DNA from: Metabacillus sp. FJAT-52054
Lineage (GTDB): Bacteria > Bacillota > Bacilli > Bacillales > Bacillaceae
Assembly (NCBI RefSeq): GCF_037201815.1
Contig: NZ_CP147407.1
Coordinates: 1-64,000, forward strand
Direction: 5' to 3'
Length of the DNA: 64,000 bases
The notes below the pieces were generated by a model. That model was given only the letters and a program-made list of their open reading frames with translations, ran no database searches and was not told where the DNA came from. This document shows, piece by piece, positions 49,569 through 61,291 of this stretch (its first letter is position 1; every line of letters starts with the position of its first letter). The position numbers were made by a program, and so were the translations under genes.

Positions 49569-49934
49569 TTGGAGAAAAAAGAAATCTTCGAATCTGTGAC
49601 CAGTTTGGAAGAACAAATTGGTTCCCTATACAATCAGCTAGGCGATTTAAAACAGCATATAGCAGAATTGATTGAAGAAAATCAGGCCTTATCTTTGGAA
49701 AATCAGAATTTAAGAAGACGGCTTGAGCTTTCTTCTTCAGAGGATGTCACTCTTCGTTCTGATGAAAAAAAGGGACAGGTTCACCATGATGATGACAATG
49801 TGGACATAAGTGAAGGGTATGATAACCTTGCGAGGCTTTATCAGGAAGGCTTTCATATCTGCAATGTTCACTACGGAAGTCTGAGAAAAGACGGAGATTG
49901 CCTTTTCTGTTTGTCATTTCTTAATAAAAAGTAG
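49569..49934 (+). CDS. yabA: Replication initiation control protein YabA
   Basis: YabA bridges DnaA and the clamp DnaN to restrain re-initiation. The 121-aa product has an N-terminal coiled coil (about 5-60) and a C-terminal zinc domain ([22 protein letters not shown]). TTG 49569 is chosen by spacing to GAGGTGG and by the conserved MEKKEIF start. It ends the tmk-yabA gene group with a terminator at its stop codon. Confidence 0.94.
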   Translation: MEKKEIFESVTSLEEQIGSLYNQLGDLKQHIAELIEENQALSLENQNLRRRLELSSSEDVTLRSDEKKGQVHHDDDNVDISEGYDNLARLYQEGFHICNVHYGSLRKDGDCLFCLSFLNKK

Positions 49935-49961
49935 CCTCCCTTTTATTTGGGGGCTTTTTTT
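49934..49961 (+). terminator. Terminator after yabA
   Basis: The stem GCCTCC/GGGGGC with an AT-rich loop is followed by seven T. Confidence 0.75.
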
Positions 49962-49992
49962 ATCGGTCAATTTCTGAAGAAAGGATAAAGTG

Positions 49993-50739
49993 ATGAATTT
50001 GGAATTAATAGGCGATGAGAGGCTGGATTACTTATTGGCAGAAAACCTCCGGATTATCCAAAGTCCGAGTGTCTTTGCTTTTTCGCTAGATGCCGTACTG
50101 CTCGCCAAATTTGCATATATGCCGATCCAGAAGGGAAAGGTACTAGATTTATGTACAGGAAACGCGGTCGTTCCGCTGCTTTTAAGCACCCGTTCAAAAG
50201 CACAAATTACAGGAGTGGAAATTCAGGAACGGCTTTATAACATGGGGAAAAGAAGCGTGGAGTACAATGCGCTTTCCAATCAGATTGACATGATCCACGG
50301 AGATTTAAAGGATATGCCTTCTGTACTAGGGCATCAAAAGTATGATGTGGTAACATGCAATCCGCCATATTTCAAGACTCCTCAAAAAAGGGAGCAGAAT
50401 GAAAATGAACATTTGGCGATTGCCAGACATGAAATTCACTGTACACTTGAGGATGTTGTGCGCGTAAGCAGCCAGCTCGTCAGACCGGGGGGAAAGGTTG
50501 CCTTCGTTCACCGGCCGGGCCGTCTGCTTGAGATTACTGAGTGGATGAAGCACTATAAGATTGAGCCAAAGCGCATACAATTTGTTTACCCGAAAAAGGG
50601 CAGGGAAGCGAACACTCTTTTAATAGAAGGAACTAAGAACGGACAGCCGGATTTAAAGATCCTGCCGCCTCTGTTTGTATACGATGAAAACAATGAATAT
50701 ACAAAGGAAGTCAGGAACATCCTTTATGGAGAAGAATAG
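49993..50739 (+). CDS. yabB: tRNA1(Val) (adenine-N6)-methyltransferase family protein YabB
   Basis: A 248-aa SAM-dependent methyltransferase. Motif I is [15 protein letters not shown] (near residues 51-65) and the N6-adenine catalytic motif is NPPY (CNPPYFKTP). It resembles TrmN6 enzymes that modify A37 of tRNA-Val; the target here is inferred. ATG 49993 is 7 nt from AAAGGA. Its end overlaps yazA by 14 bp. Confidence 0.88.
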   Translation: MNLELIGDERLDYLLAENLRIIQSPSVFAFSLDAVLLAKFAYMPIQKGKVLDLCTGNAVVPLLLSTRSKAQITGVEIQERLYNMGKRSVEYNALSNQIDMIHGDLKDMPSVLGHQKYDVVTCNPPYFKTPQKREQNENEHLAIARHEIHCTLEDVVRVSSQLVRPGGKVAFVHRPGRLLEITEWMKHYKIEPKRIQFVYPKKGREANTLLIEGTKNGQPDLKILPPLFVYDENNEYTKEVRNILYGEE

Positions 50740-51085
50740 CCATTGCTTTTATGTACTTGAATGCCGCGATGGAAGCTTTTATGGAGGATACACCAATCAC
50801 CTTGAGCAGCGGCTCAAAAAGCATAATGATGGGAAGGGTGCGAAATATACGAGAGCGCGCAGGCCGGTTGTGCTTCTCTATGCTGCTTGCTTTGAAACGA
50901 AAAATGAAGCGATGAGTGCCGAATACCACTTTAAAAAATTGACAAGAAAACGCAAGGAAAAATACCTGGAAGAGCATCTTCCAATCTGGAAAAGGATGAA
51001 TAAGCATGCAGACACAGCAGAGCTTCAAGGAGAATACGGAAACGGGGATCCTTTATCTGGTTCCGACGCCCATCGGAAATCTTGA
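50726..51085 (+). CDS. yazA: GIY-YIG nuclease-superfamily protein YazA
   Basis: The 119-aa protein carries a UvrC-type GIY-YIG fold ([17 protein letters not shown] near 8-24, then the Arg helix [17 protein letters not shown]). Function is unknown. ATG 50726 lies inside the 3' end of yabB. It is about 20 residues longer than the B. subtilis homologue, and its last 80 bp overlap the start of rsmI in another frame. Confidence 0.86.
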   Translation: MEKNSHCFYVLECRDGSFYGGYTNHLEQRLKKHNDGKGAKYTRARRPVVLLYAACFETKNEAMSAEYHFKKLTRKRKEKYLEEHLPIWKRMNKHADTAELQGEYGNGDPLSGSDAHRKS

Positions 51086-51884
51086 AGATATGACATACAG
51101 GGCCATTCGCATATTAAAGGAAGCCGATTTGATTGCTGCTGAGGACACGAGGCAATCCAAGAAACTGTGCAACCATTTTGAAATTAATACACCGCTGACA
51201 AGCTATCATGAGCATAATAAAGAAAGCAGCGGATATAAAATTATCGACTATTTAAAAGAGGGAAAAACCATAGCCCTAGTAAGCGATGCGGGGATGCCGA
51301 CCATTTCGGATCCGGGAAGCGAGCTTGTGGAAGCAGCGTTGGAAGAAAATCTTACAGTTGTTCCGCTTCCGGGGGCAAATGCTGCCCTAACTGCACTTAT
51401 TGCATCCGGATTGACACCGCAGCCATTTTTCTTTTATGGGTTTTTAAATCGCCAGAAAAAAGAAAAGAAGAAAGAGCTTGAGTTATTGAAATTGCGTCAG
51501 GAAACGATGATCTTTTATGAATCACCACACAGGCTGAAAGATACGCTCACTTTAATGGAAGAAATCCTTGGAAATCGGAAGGTTGTCCTGTCAAGAGAGC
51601 TGACAAAGAAGTTTGAAGAGTTTGTAAGAGGCACCCTTTCTGAAGCGAATGAATGGGCAAAAGCCAATGAGATCCGCGGGGAATTTTGCCTTATTTTAGA
51701 AGGTGCATCCAATGACGATATACAGCCGGAGGAAGATTTGTGGTGGAATGGATTAGGTATAATTACCCATATTGAACATTATATTGAAAAAGGGATTTCT
51801 TCAAAGGAAGCTATAAAAACAGTAGCTTTAGATAGAGGACTGCCTAAAAGGGAAGTGTATAACGAGTATCATAAGGAGGAGTAA
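51006..51884 (+). CDS. rsmI: 16S rRNA (cytidine1402-2'-O)-methyltransferase
   Basis: RsmI (YabC) methylates C1402 of 16S rRNA. The 292-aa tetrapyrrole-methylase-fold protein equals the B. subtilis length. Visible are the N-terminal [42 protein letters not shown] and [18 protein letters not shown] 51006 has AAAGGA 8 nt upstream, inside yazA. The three genes yabB-yazA-rsmI are coupled by overlap. Confidence 0.95.
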   Translation: MQTQQSFKENTETGILYLVPTPIGNLEDMTYRAIRILKEADLIAAEDTRQSKKLCNHFEINTPLTSYHEHNKESSGYKIIDYLKEGKTIALVSDAGMPTISDPGSELVEAALEENLTVVPLPGANAALTALIASGLTPQPFFFYGFLNRQKKEKKKELELLKLRQETMIFYESPHRLKDTLTLMEEILGNRKVVLSRELTKKFEEFVRGTLSEANEWAKANEIRGEFCLILEGASNDDIQPEEDLWWNGLGIITHIEHYIEKGISSKEAIKTVALDRGLPKREVYNEYHKEE

Positions 51885-51902
51885 GCTCTTTTTGTGAATA
51901 AG

Positions 51903-51931
51903 AAAAAAGTCCCTGTTATAGGGACTTTTTT
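51903..51931. terminator. Bidirectional terminator between rsmI and abrB
   Basis: A perfect 11-bp stem AAAAAAGTCCC/GGGACTTTTTT (51903-51913, 51921-51931) serves the two convergent genes. Confidence 0.92.
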
Positions 51932-51934
51932 ATA

Positions 51935-52216
51935 TTACTTAGATTGGAATTGGTTTTGAATTTCTTGGATCAGCTGCTCAGCGCCTTCTTTGCTTAGCAC
52001 CAATTTGCCGTTAGCCAATGTCATGTTGTCATCAGAAACTTCACCAGTAACGTGGCAAGTCATGTTTGGCTTGTATTTTTTAAGAATGATTCTTTCATCA
52101 TCCACGTAGATTTCAAGAGCGTCTTTTTCTGCAATTCCTAGTGTACGGCGCAATTCAATCGGAATCACCACGCGGCCTAGTTCATCAACTTTACGTACAA
52201 TACCTGTAGATTTCAT
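51935..52216 (-). CDS. abrB: Transition-state regulator AbrB
   Basis: AbrB represses stationary-phase and sporulation genes during growth. The 93-aa product has the N-terminal swapped-hairpin DNA-binding domain (MKSTGIVRKVDELGRVVIPIELRR to residue about 50), with Cys in NMTCHVTGE, and the C-terminal multimerisation domain. ATG 52216 follows GGGAGGAG; an upstream in-frame extension to 52282 covers the promoter DNA. It has Spo0A-type control sites upstream. Confidence 0.96.
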   Translation of the reverse strand: MKSTGIVRKVDELGRVVIPIELRRTLGIAEKDALEIYVDDERIILKKYKPNMTCHVTGEVSDDNMTLANGKLVLSKEGAEQLIQEIQNQFQSK

Positions 52217-52264
52217 TGAATGTTCTCCTCCCGTTTTTGCTATATATGCTATTTTTCTATTAAC

Positions 52265-52281
52265 TTCGTCATTATTCGACA
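52265..52281 (-). promoter_or_regulatory. Two tandem Spo0A boxes of abrB
   Basis: On the minus strand TGTCGAA and TGACGAA (plus-strand 52275-52281 and 52265-52271) are 10 bp apart, the arrangement known at B. subtilis abrB where Spo0A-P represses. A further TTCGACA is at 52497-52503. Confidence 0.8.
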
Positions 52282-52299
52282 AAATTTATTTGCTTCATA

Positions 52300-52328
52300 A
52301 GCATAACAGTGTTTCCAAATTACGTCAA
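52300..52328 (-). promoter_or_regulatory. Promoter of abrB
   Basis: On the minus strand TTGACG (52323-52328), a 17-bp spacer and TATGCT (52300-52305) lie just upstream of the Spo0A boxes. Confidence 0.75.
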
Positions 52329-52604
52329 TAATTTTGTTTCCAATAATTATTAAGCATTTTAGAAAAAGACTGCAAAGCTTGTTCTGATAAAGTTTGTATT
52401 TAAATAAATACCCTAGAAAATAGGAAATTAAACCTAATTCAACCAGTGAAACATTATAGCGGTAATAGCTTTCTAGTTACCTAATTATAAACATCCTTCG
52501 ACAAAATTCAACATAATTTTGCTAAATCCAGCATTTGGATGGTTTGCAATATTATATAATTCACTGGATGATGCATTTTTTTGTCCATACTGCGGTATAT
52601 TTTC

Positions 52605-52632
52605 TTGATATTGAAGGCTAAGATGGTATCAT
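52605..52632 (+). promoter_or_regulatory. Promoter of metS
   Basis: TTGATA (52605-52610), a 16-bp spacer and extended -10 TGG-TATCAT (52627-52632). The AT-rich DNA from 52330 to 52600 shows nothing else certain. Confidence 0.6.
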
Positions 52633-52641
52633 AAAGAGTAG

Positions 52642-54693
<2,052 letters not shown>

Positions 54694-54717
54694 TTTTGAC
54701 AAGCATACAATTTGTCG

Positions 54718-54764
54718 AAAGAGGTGTTCCACGTGTAACATTTTGGTGGAACGCCTCTTTTTTT
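54718..54764 (+). terminator. Terminator after metS
   Basis: A 15-bp stem (54718-54732 with 54746-54760, one G-T pair) is followed by a long T run. Confidence 0.92.
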
Positions 54765-54795
54765 GTTTAGAATTGTTGATGAAAGAAGAGCTTTT

Positions 54796-54824
54796 TTGTT
54801 AAAAAAGGCAGAGAAGAGTATGAT
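54796..54824 (+). promoter_or_regulatory. Promoter of tatD
   Basis: TTGTTA (54796-54801), a 17-bp spacer and TATGAT (54819-54824). Confidence 0.62.
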
Positions 54825-54856
54825 AAAAAAAGCAAGACAGAAAGGGGTATATAAAC

Positions 54857-55624
54857 ATGTTATTCGATACGCACGCACACTTAAACGCGGTACAGTATAA
54901 AGAAGATCTTGAGGAAGTTATTGATCGGGCAAAAGCAGAAGGCGTTGAAAAAATTGTAGTGGTTGGATTTGACACAGATACCATCACGAGAGCAATGGAG
55001 CTGACAGATCAATATGATTTTATCTATGCAGCAGTCGGATGGCATCCTGTAGATGCGATTGATATGACGGATCAGGACCTTGAATGGATTAAGGAACTTG
55101 CCTCCCATCCTAAAGTGGTAGCTATTGGGGAAATGGGTTTGGACTATCATTGGGACAAATCTCCAAAAGAAGTTCAAAAAGAAGTTTTCAGGAAGCAAAT
55201 TGCATTAGCGAAAGAAGTAAAGCTCCCAATCATTATTCATAATCGTGATGCTACGGCAGATGTGGTTGAAATATTGAGAGAAGAAGGAGCAGAAGAGGTT
55301 GGCGGAATCATGCACTGTTTCACAGGAAGCGCAGAAGTTGCAAAAGAGTGTATGGATATGAATTTTTATATTTCGTTTGGAGGTCCCGTTACGTTTAAAA
55401 ATGCAAAAAAACCGAAGGAAGTGGCTGCAGAGATTCCGCTGGACCGATTGCTGATCGAAACAGACTGTCCATATCTTACTCCTCATCCTTTCAGAGGAAA
55501 ACGAAATGAACCGGGCTATGTGAAATATGTGGCTGAACAGATTGCGGAACTCAGAGGAATGACTTACGAAGAGGTAGCTCAGATTACCACCAAAAATGCA
55601 AAAAAATGTTTCGGCATTTCCTGA
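54857..55624 (+). CDS. yabD: TatD family metal-dependent deoxyribonuclease YabD
   Basis: TatD-family hydrolases are TIM-barrel nucleases linked to DNA quality control. The 255-aa protein shows the metal ligands DTHAHL (residues 4-9), GEMGLDYH, IIHNRDA, MHCFTGS and ETDCPYLTPHPFRG. ATG 54857 follows AAAGGGG. It sits between metS and yabE as in B. subtilis. Confidence 0.94.
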   Translation: MLFDTHAHLNAVQYKEDLEEVIDRAKAEGVEKIVVVGFDTDTITRAMELTDQYDFIYAAVGWHPVDAIDMTDQDLEWIKELASHPKVVAIGEMGLDYHWDKSPKEVQKEVFRKQIALAKEVKLPIIIHNRDATADVVEILREEGAEEVGGIMHCFTGSAEVAKECMDMNFYISFGGPVTFKNAKKPKEVAAEIPLDRLLIETDCPYLTPHPFRGKRNEPGYVKYVAEQIAELRGMTYEEVAQITTKNAKKCFGIS

Positions 55625-55801
55625 CAGAAATCCCTGTCAAATGGTGGGGAAGCTTGTCCGGCATGTCGTAAATGTAAAAAAGTTCTACCGTTTTGGGCCT
55701 GTGCATAGGATAACCTTGTCGACAAGTTTTCCTTCCCATTTCACTATTTTCTTAGCATAATAGGGACTGCGGCTAGAAAATATAGAAAAATGTGGTGAGG
55801 G

Positions 55802-55830
55802 TTGACAGTCTGAGTGATACTCTATATAAT
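55802..55830 (+). promoter_or_regulatory. Consensus sigma-A promoter of yabE
   Basis: TTGACA (55802-55807), a 17-bp spacer and TATAAT (55825-55830): a full match to the housekeeping consensus. Confidence 0.88.
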
Positions 55831-55835
55831 CACTC
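55812..55835. promoter_or_regulatory. Inverted repeat over the yabE promoter
   Basis: GAGTGAT (55812-55818) and ATCACTC (55829-55835) form a perfect 7-bp dyad with 10 bp between, covering the spacer and the -10 box. A protein bound there would compete with RNA polymerase. Confidence 0.5.
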
Positions 55836-55860
55836 GGAGGATAAGGAGGCGTTTTTCATA

Positions 55861-57093
55861 GTGATAGAAAACTTGAAAAAGCTGTTTTCCGAAAAGATGA
55901 GTAAAAATAAACTCATCCTCTCCGCTACTAGTTTGCTAGTAATGGGAACAGGCACTGCTTTCGGTACATATGAGGGAACGAAAGACGAAATTACTGTTTC
56001 TGTGAACGGAAATGAGGAGACGATTAGAACGCACGCAGACACCGTAGGAGATTTATTTTCAGAATTAGATATAGATGTGCGCGATCAAGACCAGCTTTCC
56101 CATTCGGAGAACACAAAATTAAACAGCACCATGAAAGTTGTCTACGAAGCAGCCAAACCGGTCAGGCTTTCAGACAACGGAAAAGATCAAACTCTGTGGA
56201 CTACAGCTGATACTGTGGACGAAATGCTGAAAGAAGAAGGCATTAAATTATCCAGCCACGACAAGGTCAGTCCGTCCCCGGATACAAAGATTACGGATCA
56301 GCTATCCCTCTCAATTAACCGAGCTTTTCAGCTGTCCATGAATGTAGGCGGCAAAGAGAAAAAGGTTTGGACCACTTCGACTACGGTCGCTGACTTTTTA
56401 AAGAACCAGAAAATTAAACTCAATCCATCAGATAAAGTTGAGCCAAGATTAGAGGATACGTTGCAGGCAAACAGCGCTGTAACTGTAAAACGCGTAGAAA
56501 AAGTCACCGATGTAGTGGAAGAACCGCTTGATTTCGCTGTTGTGAAGAAAAACGACAGTAATTTGGAACGCGGAAAGCAAAACGTAGTTGAAGAAGGCGA
56601 ACAAGGATCCAAGAAAGTCCACTTCGCAGTGGTGAAGGAAAACGGGAAGGTCATCTCCCGCAGGCTTGTGAAAGAGGAAACGGTTAAAGAGAGCAAGGAC
56701 CGCATTGTGGCTATCGGCACAAAAGCCAAGAAAGCTGCAATAGTCTCAAAACCGGCTTCATCTGCACCCAGGGCAATTGCTTCCAGAAACAATGACTCGG
56801 TTTCGAAAGAAATGTATGTGACGTCTACTGCCTATACGGCAAGCTGCAGCGGATGTTCTGGACGTACGGCTACAGGCGTTAATTTGAAGGCAAATCCTAA
56901 TGCTAAGGTAATTGCTGTTGACCCTGATGTCATCCCGCTTGGAACGAAAGTCTATGTTGAAGGCTATGGCTATGCTGTAGCAGCCGATACAGGTTCAGCG
57001 ATTAACGGGAATAAGATTGATGTATTTTTCCCGGATCAATCTTCGGCAATCAAATGGGGCAGCAAACGGGTTAAAATTAAAATCCTCGACTAA
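55861..57093 (+). CDS. yabE: YabE: G5/DUF348 and 3D-domain cell-wall protein (Rpf-like)
   Basis: This 410-aa exported protein resembles stationary-phase survival (Sps/Rpf2-like) autolysins. It has a signal-anchor at about 18-37, three DUF348 repeats (ITVSVNGNEETIRTH, VRLSDNGKDQTLWTT, LSMNVGGKEKKVWTT), a G5-type segment (about 220-290), a linker, and a C-terminal 3D domain with TAYTASCSGCSGRTATG and AVAADTGSAINGNKIDVFF, the fold of lytic transglycosylases such as MltA. GTG 55861 is 11 nt from AAGGAGG; the upstream frame to 55792 covers the promoter. Confidence 0.92.
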   Translation: MIENLKKLFSEKMSKNKLILSATSLLVMGTGTAFGTYEGTKDEITVSVNGNEETIRTHADTVGDLFSELDIDVRDQDQLSHSENTKLNSTMKVVYEAAKPVRLSDNGKDQTLWTTADTVDEMLKEEGIKLSSHDKVSPSPDTKITDQLSLSINRAFQLSMNVGGKEKKVWTTSTTVADFLKNQKIKLNPSDKVEPRLEDTLQANSAVTVKRVEKVTDVVEEPLDFAVVKKNDSNLERGKQNVVEEGEQGSKKVHFAVVKENGKVISRRLVKEETVKESKDRIVAIGTKAKKAAIVSKPASSAPRAIASRNNDSVSKEMYVTSTAYTASCSGCSGRTATGVNLKANPNAKVIAVDPDVIPLGTKVYVEGYGYAVAADTGSAINGNKIDVFFPDQSSAIKWGSKRVKIKILD

Positions 57094-57129
57094 TACCTGC
57101 CTGCTTTTCTGGCCGACACAAAAAGATCG

Positions 57130-57158
57130 AACAGAGGGATGATTCCCTCTGTTTTTTT
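57130..57158 (+). terminator. Terminator after yabE
   Basis: A perfect stem ACAGAGGGA/TCCCTCTGT (57131-57139, 57144-57152) is followed by a T run. Confidence 0.92.
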
Positions 57159-57318
57159 ATGCCTTCTTCAGCGTGCACGAGAGGAATTCAAGTGTTATTA
57201 AACGGAAGGTTTTTGGAAGGTTTATGTTTACGAAGAAACTTGCGTTATAATAACGATATTCAGCTTTACTATTTAGACGAAATGAAATTTCTGAAAGTTT
57301 CATTAGTTGGAGGAAAAA

Positions 57319-58759
<1,441 letters not shown>

Positions 58760-58778
58760 GTCTGATCCATATTAGTTT

Positions 58779-58812
58779 AAAACCCCCGGATAGCGCGTAA
58801 CGGGGGTTTTCT
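58779..58812 (+). terminator. Terminator after ksgA
   Basis: A perfect 10-bp stem AAAACCCCCG/CGGGGGTTTT (58779-58788, 58801-58810) with a 12-nt loop. Confidence 0.85.
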
Positions 58813-59260
58813 TTGTTTCATGCCCTTCCACCGTCTCTCAGGGAGGACTGCACGATGCAGGTCAGTTCTGCGTTGCGGCAGGACGGCGCGCTTTTAGCAG
58901 AACCTCCTTACTAGAAGCCGCCTGCGCTTTTCTTGGTGTCCAGCTCCGGGCGCTAGCTGTTCGGCCGCTTCGCTCCCTCGGTCGAGGGCCTTCACGATGA
59001 AGGCCCGTTCAGCGTTGCGACAGGACGTCGCGCATTTAGCTGAACAACCTAACTTGGGCGCCTCTCGGTCGCGAGCTCCACCGTCTCTCACAGCTAAGCA
59101 AGCGCCCTCCGCTTTTCTTGGTGTCCAGCTCCGGCGGCTAGCCCTTCGGCCGCTTCACCGGTTCAGTCAAAGTCAAAGAGCGACTTTGCCAGTCCCGGTT
59201 CCACCGTCTCTCAGGGCTGAGCAAGCCGCCTCCGCTTTTCTTTTCACAATTTCCTTTTTC
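58813..59260. repeat. Mosaic GC-rich interspersed repeat block
   Basis: Between ksgA and yabG lie about 450 bp of GC-rich DNA unlike the flanks. It is built of repeated pieces: a 24-bp segment at 58926-58949 recurs exactly at 59111-59134 and partly at 59231; CCACCGTCTCTCA occurs at 58828, 59078 and 59201; a GCGTTGCG-CAGGACG-CGCG segment occurs at 58870 and 59012. Offsets differ, so the block is a mosaic and not a simple tandem array. Similar intergenic repeats are, from memory, common in Bacillaceae. Its open frames are not genes. Confidence 0.8.
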
Positions 59261-59326
59261 ATACATAGGCTAAAAAAGGATCCATATGCAGGTATGTTCC
59301 AAAATCCCCCGTTTTGGAGTGAGAAT

Positions 59327-60214
59327 ATGTCATTTACTATAGGAGATGTCGTTGCGCGCAAATCGTATCATTTGGATATGCTCTTTCGGGTTATAGATTT
59401 GAAGCAGGGGCAGAGCGGCGAGGTGATTGCAGTTCTTTATGGTGAGGAATTCCGTCTTATTGCGGATTCGCCTTGTTCCGATCTGGTGGTGATCAGTGAT
59501 CGTGAACTCAATCAGCGCCATGTCCAGCAAAAAGAGAAGCTCGATCAATCGCTGTATCTTTTGGAACAGGATTATCAGCTTTTGAAAGAAAAAAGGGAAT
59601 ATTATGCCACGGCTAGCTATAGTCATCAGGAGGATTTTTTTCACGTGCCCGGCAAGGTTCTTCATTTAGATGGAGATCCCGTTTATCTTCAGAAATGCCT
59701 TTCTTTGTACGAAAAAATAGGTGTACCTGTTCACGGTGTTCATTGCCTGGAAAAGGAGATGCCTGAGAAGGTTACAGGGCTTCTGGCTCAATACCGTCCA
59801 GATATCCTGGTCATTACAGGCCATGATGCATATTCAAAGCATAAAGGAAGCATGAGTGATTTGGAGGCTTACAGGCATTCAAAGCATTTTGTGGAGGCTG
59901 TTTTGAATGCGAGAAGCCGGATTCCGAATCTGGATCAGCTTGTTATATTTGCAGGAGCCTGCCAATCCCATTTTGAATCGCTGATTCGCGCCGGGGCGAA
60001 CTTTGCAAGCTCGCCATCGAGGGTGAATATTCATGCTCTTGATCCGGTTTATATTGTAGCCAAGATTAGTTTCACACCGTTTATAGAGAGAATTAATGTG
60101 TGGGATGTCCTTCGCAATACGCTTACCCGTGAGAAGGGTCTGGGAGGCGTTGAGACAAAGGGAGTGCTTCGTACAGGAATGCCCTACAAACGTATTCAAA
60201 CTGTTCAGGAGTAG
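59327..60214 (+). CDS. yabG: Sporulation-specific protease YabG
   Basis: YabG processes spore coat proteins and is made in the mother cell (sigma-K) in B. subtilis. The 295-aa protein shows the conserved start MSFTIGDVVARKSYHLD, FHVPGKVLHLDGDP, and a strongly conserved C-terminal half (DILVITGHDAYSKHKG, RHSKHFVEAV, IFAGACQSHFESLIRAGANFASSP). ATG 59327 follows GGAGTGAG. The in-frame extension to 58997 runs through repeat DNA. No convincing sigma-K promoter was found. Confidence 0.95.
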   Translation: MSFTIGDVVARKSYHLDMLFRVIDLKQGQSGEVIAVLYGEEFRLIADSPCSDLVVISDRELNQRHVQQKEKLDQSLYLLEQDYQLLKEKREYYATASYSHQEDFFHVPGKVLHLDGDPVYLQKCLSLYEKIGVPVHGVHCLEKEMPEKVTGLLAQYRPDILVITGHDAYSKHKGSMSDLEAYRHSKHFVEAVLNARSRIPNLDQLVIFAGACQSHFESLIRAGANFASSPSRVNIHALDPVYIVAKISFTPFIERINVWDVLRNTLTREKGLGGVETKGVLRTGMPYKRIQTVQE

Positions 60215-60215
60215 G

Positions 60216-60240
60216 AGCCGCTTTTTTAGGCGGTTTTTTT
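60216..60240 (+). terminator. Terminator after yabG
   Basis: A short stem AGCCGC/GCGGTT (60216-60221, 60230-60235) is followed by T residues. Confidence 0.65.
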
Positions 60241-60406
60241 GTTTTCCATATTTCCGGCTAAAAGATCGGTGTATCACTCAGCTCGATAGCATGCCCAATC
60301 CCATATGTTTATATGAAAAGATAAAGTCAGAAAAAATTTACATAAAAGGGGATGCTTCGGTACATAATAGGTGCGAAGGTTAGAAAATATTGTAGAAATA
60401 ATTTTG

Positions 60407-60435
60407 TTGACAATGTTGTTGAGCCTCTGTATAAT
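60407..60435 (+). promoter_or_regulatory. veg promoter P1
   Basis: TTGACA (60407-60412), a 17-bp spacer and TATAAT (60430-60435): full consensus. veg promoters are among the strongest vegetative promoters of Bacillus. Confidence 0.9.
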
Positions 60436-60446
60436 TTAAATTTTGT

Positions 60447-60475
60447 TTGACTTTAGAGTGCTAAAGAGGTATAAT
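60447..60475 (+). promoter_or_regulatory. veg promoter P2 with a dyad in its spacer
   Basis: TTGACT (60447-60452), a 17-bp spacer and TATAAT (60470-60475), 40 bp after P1. The spacer holds the dyad CTTTAG-AGTG-CTAAAG (60451-60466). Confidence 0.88.
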
Positions 60476-60497
60476 TGTCTACAGTGAGGTGGATGCA

Positions 60498-60767
60498 ATG
60501 GCGAAGACTTTAACCGATATCAAAAACGTGTTGGATTTGAATCTGGGCAAAAGATTGACATTGAAGGCAAATGGAGGACGCAGAAAGACCGTAGAGCGAT
60601 CTGGGGTTCTGGCTGAGACCTATCCGTCCGTCTTTATCGTAGAATTGGATCAAGATGAGAATGCATTTGAAAGAGTTTCCTACAGCTATGCAGATGTTCT
60701 CACCGAAACTGTACAATTAACATTTTTTGAAGATGCATCAGGAGCATTAGCTATAAGCGGGCAGTAG
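60498..60767 (+). CDS. veg: Veg protein
   Basis: Veg is a small protein that stimulates biofilm formation in B. subtilis through the SinR pathway. The 89-aa product matches it: [19 protein letters not shown], then [32 protein letters not shown] 60498 fits GAGGTGG; the GTG at 60489 overlaps that site. Two consensus promoters drive it. Confidence 0.94.
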   Translation: MAKTLTDIKNVLDLNLGKRLTLKANGGRRKTVERSGVLAETYPSVFIVELDQDENAFERVSYSYADVLTETVQLTFFEDASGALAISGQ

Positions 60768-60790
60768 ACATTTGTTTGCTGCTTTTTTCA
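60756..60790 (+). terminator. Probable terminator after veg
   Basis: A bulged stem (60756-60763 with 60777-60783) is followed by six T. Confidence 0.5.
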
Positions 60791-60942
60791 TGTCGAAAAA
60801 CGGCGGCTTTTTTTATTTTACCGGTTTTCACCTTTTTTTACATATATTCAAGCTGCCTGTCTTCATTAAGTGTGCACATACTAAAAGGGTCCCGGCAAAC
60901 TCGTCCCGGACACGTTAAAGCACACATGAGGGGGTTCGTTTC

Positions 60943-61125
60943 ATGGGCAGACGAAAAGGGATCATGACGGAAAGTTTTAAGTATGAGCTTGCAAAGGATT
61001 TAGGCTTTTACGATACCGTAATGAAAGAAGGCTGGGGCGGAATCCGCTCAAGGGATGCCGGCAATATGACAAAAAGAGCAGTTGAACTTGCTCAAGAGCA
61101 TATGGCTTCTCACACCTCACGATAA
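60943..61125 (+). CDS. sspF: Small acid-soluble spore protein SspF (alpha/beta type)
   Basis: This 60-aa forespore protein binds DNA in the spore. It has the family blocks [13 protein letters not shown] and [15 protein letters not shown] and the N-terminal MGRRKGIM typical of SspF. ATG 60943 follows GAGGGGG. A CATACTA at 60877-60883 resembles the sigma-G -10, but no good -35 is seen. Confidence 0.94.
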   Translation: MGRRKGIMTESFKYELAKDLGFYDTVMKEGWGGIRSRDAGNMTKRAVELAQEHMASHTSR

Positions 61126-61134
61126 AGAAAGGGC

Positions 61135-61162
61135 AGTCTCTTCACGAGGCTGCTCTTTTTCG
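61135..61162 (+). terminator. Terminator after sspF
   Basis: A 9-bp stem GGCAGTCTC/GAGGCTGCT (61135-61143, 61149-61157) is followed by T residues. Confidence 0.85.
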
Positions 61163-61229
61163 TTATTTGGAAATTCGGGAAAAGCAGGGTGCCTCGCACT
61201 TAACAGAATTTCATTCGCTTGCACTATTG

Positions 61230-61258
61230 TTCTTATTCCCGGCACTTTTTGCTATGAT
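61230..61258 (+). promoter_or_regulatory. Promoter candidate of the alcohol dehydrogenase
   Basis: TTCTTA (61230-61235), a 17-bp spacer and TATGAT (61253-61258). Confidence 0.5.
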
Positions 61259-61291
61259 ACATTCATGATGATTTTTTAGGAGGAAGAGTAC

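Noticed and set aside
58997..59326. 110-codon N-terminal extension of yabG
   Set aside because: It is encoded by repeat DNA, lacks a Shine-Dalgarno, and the family N-terminus begins at 59327.
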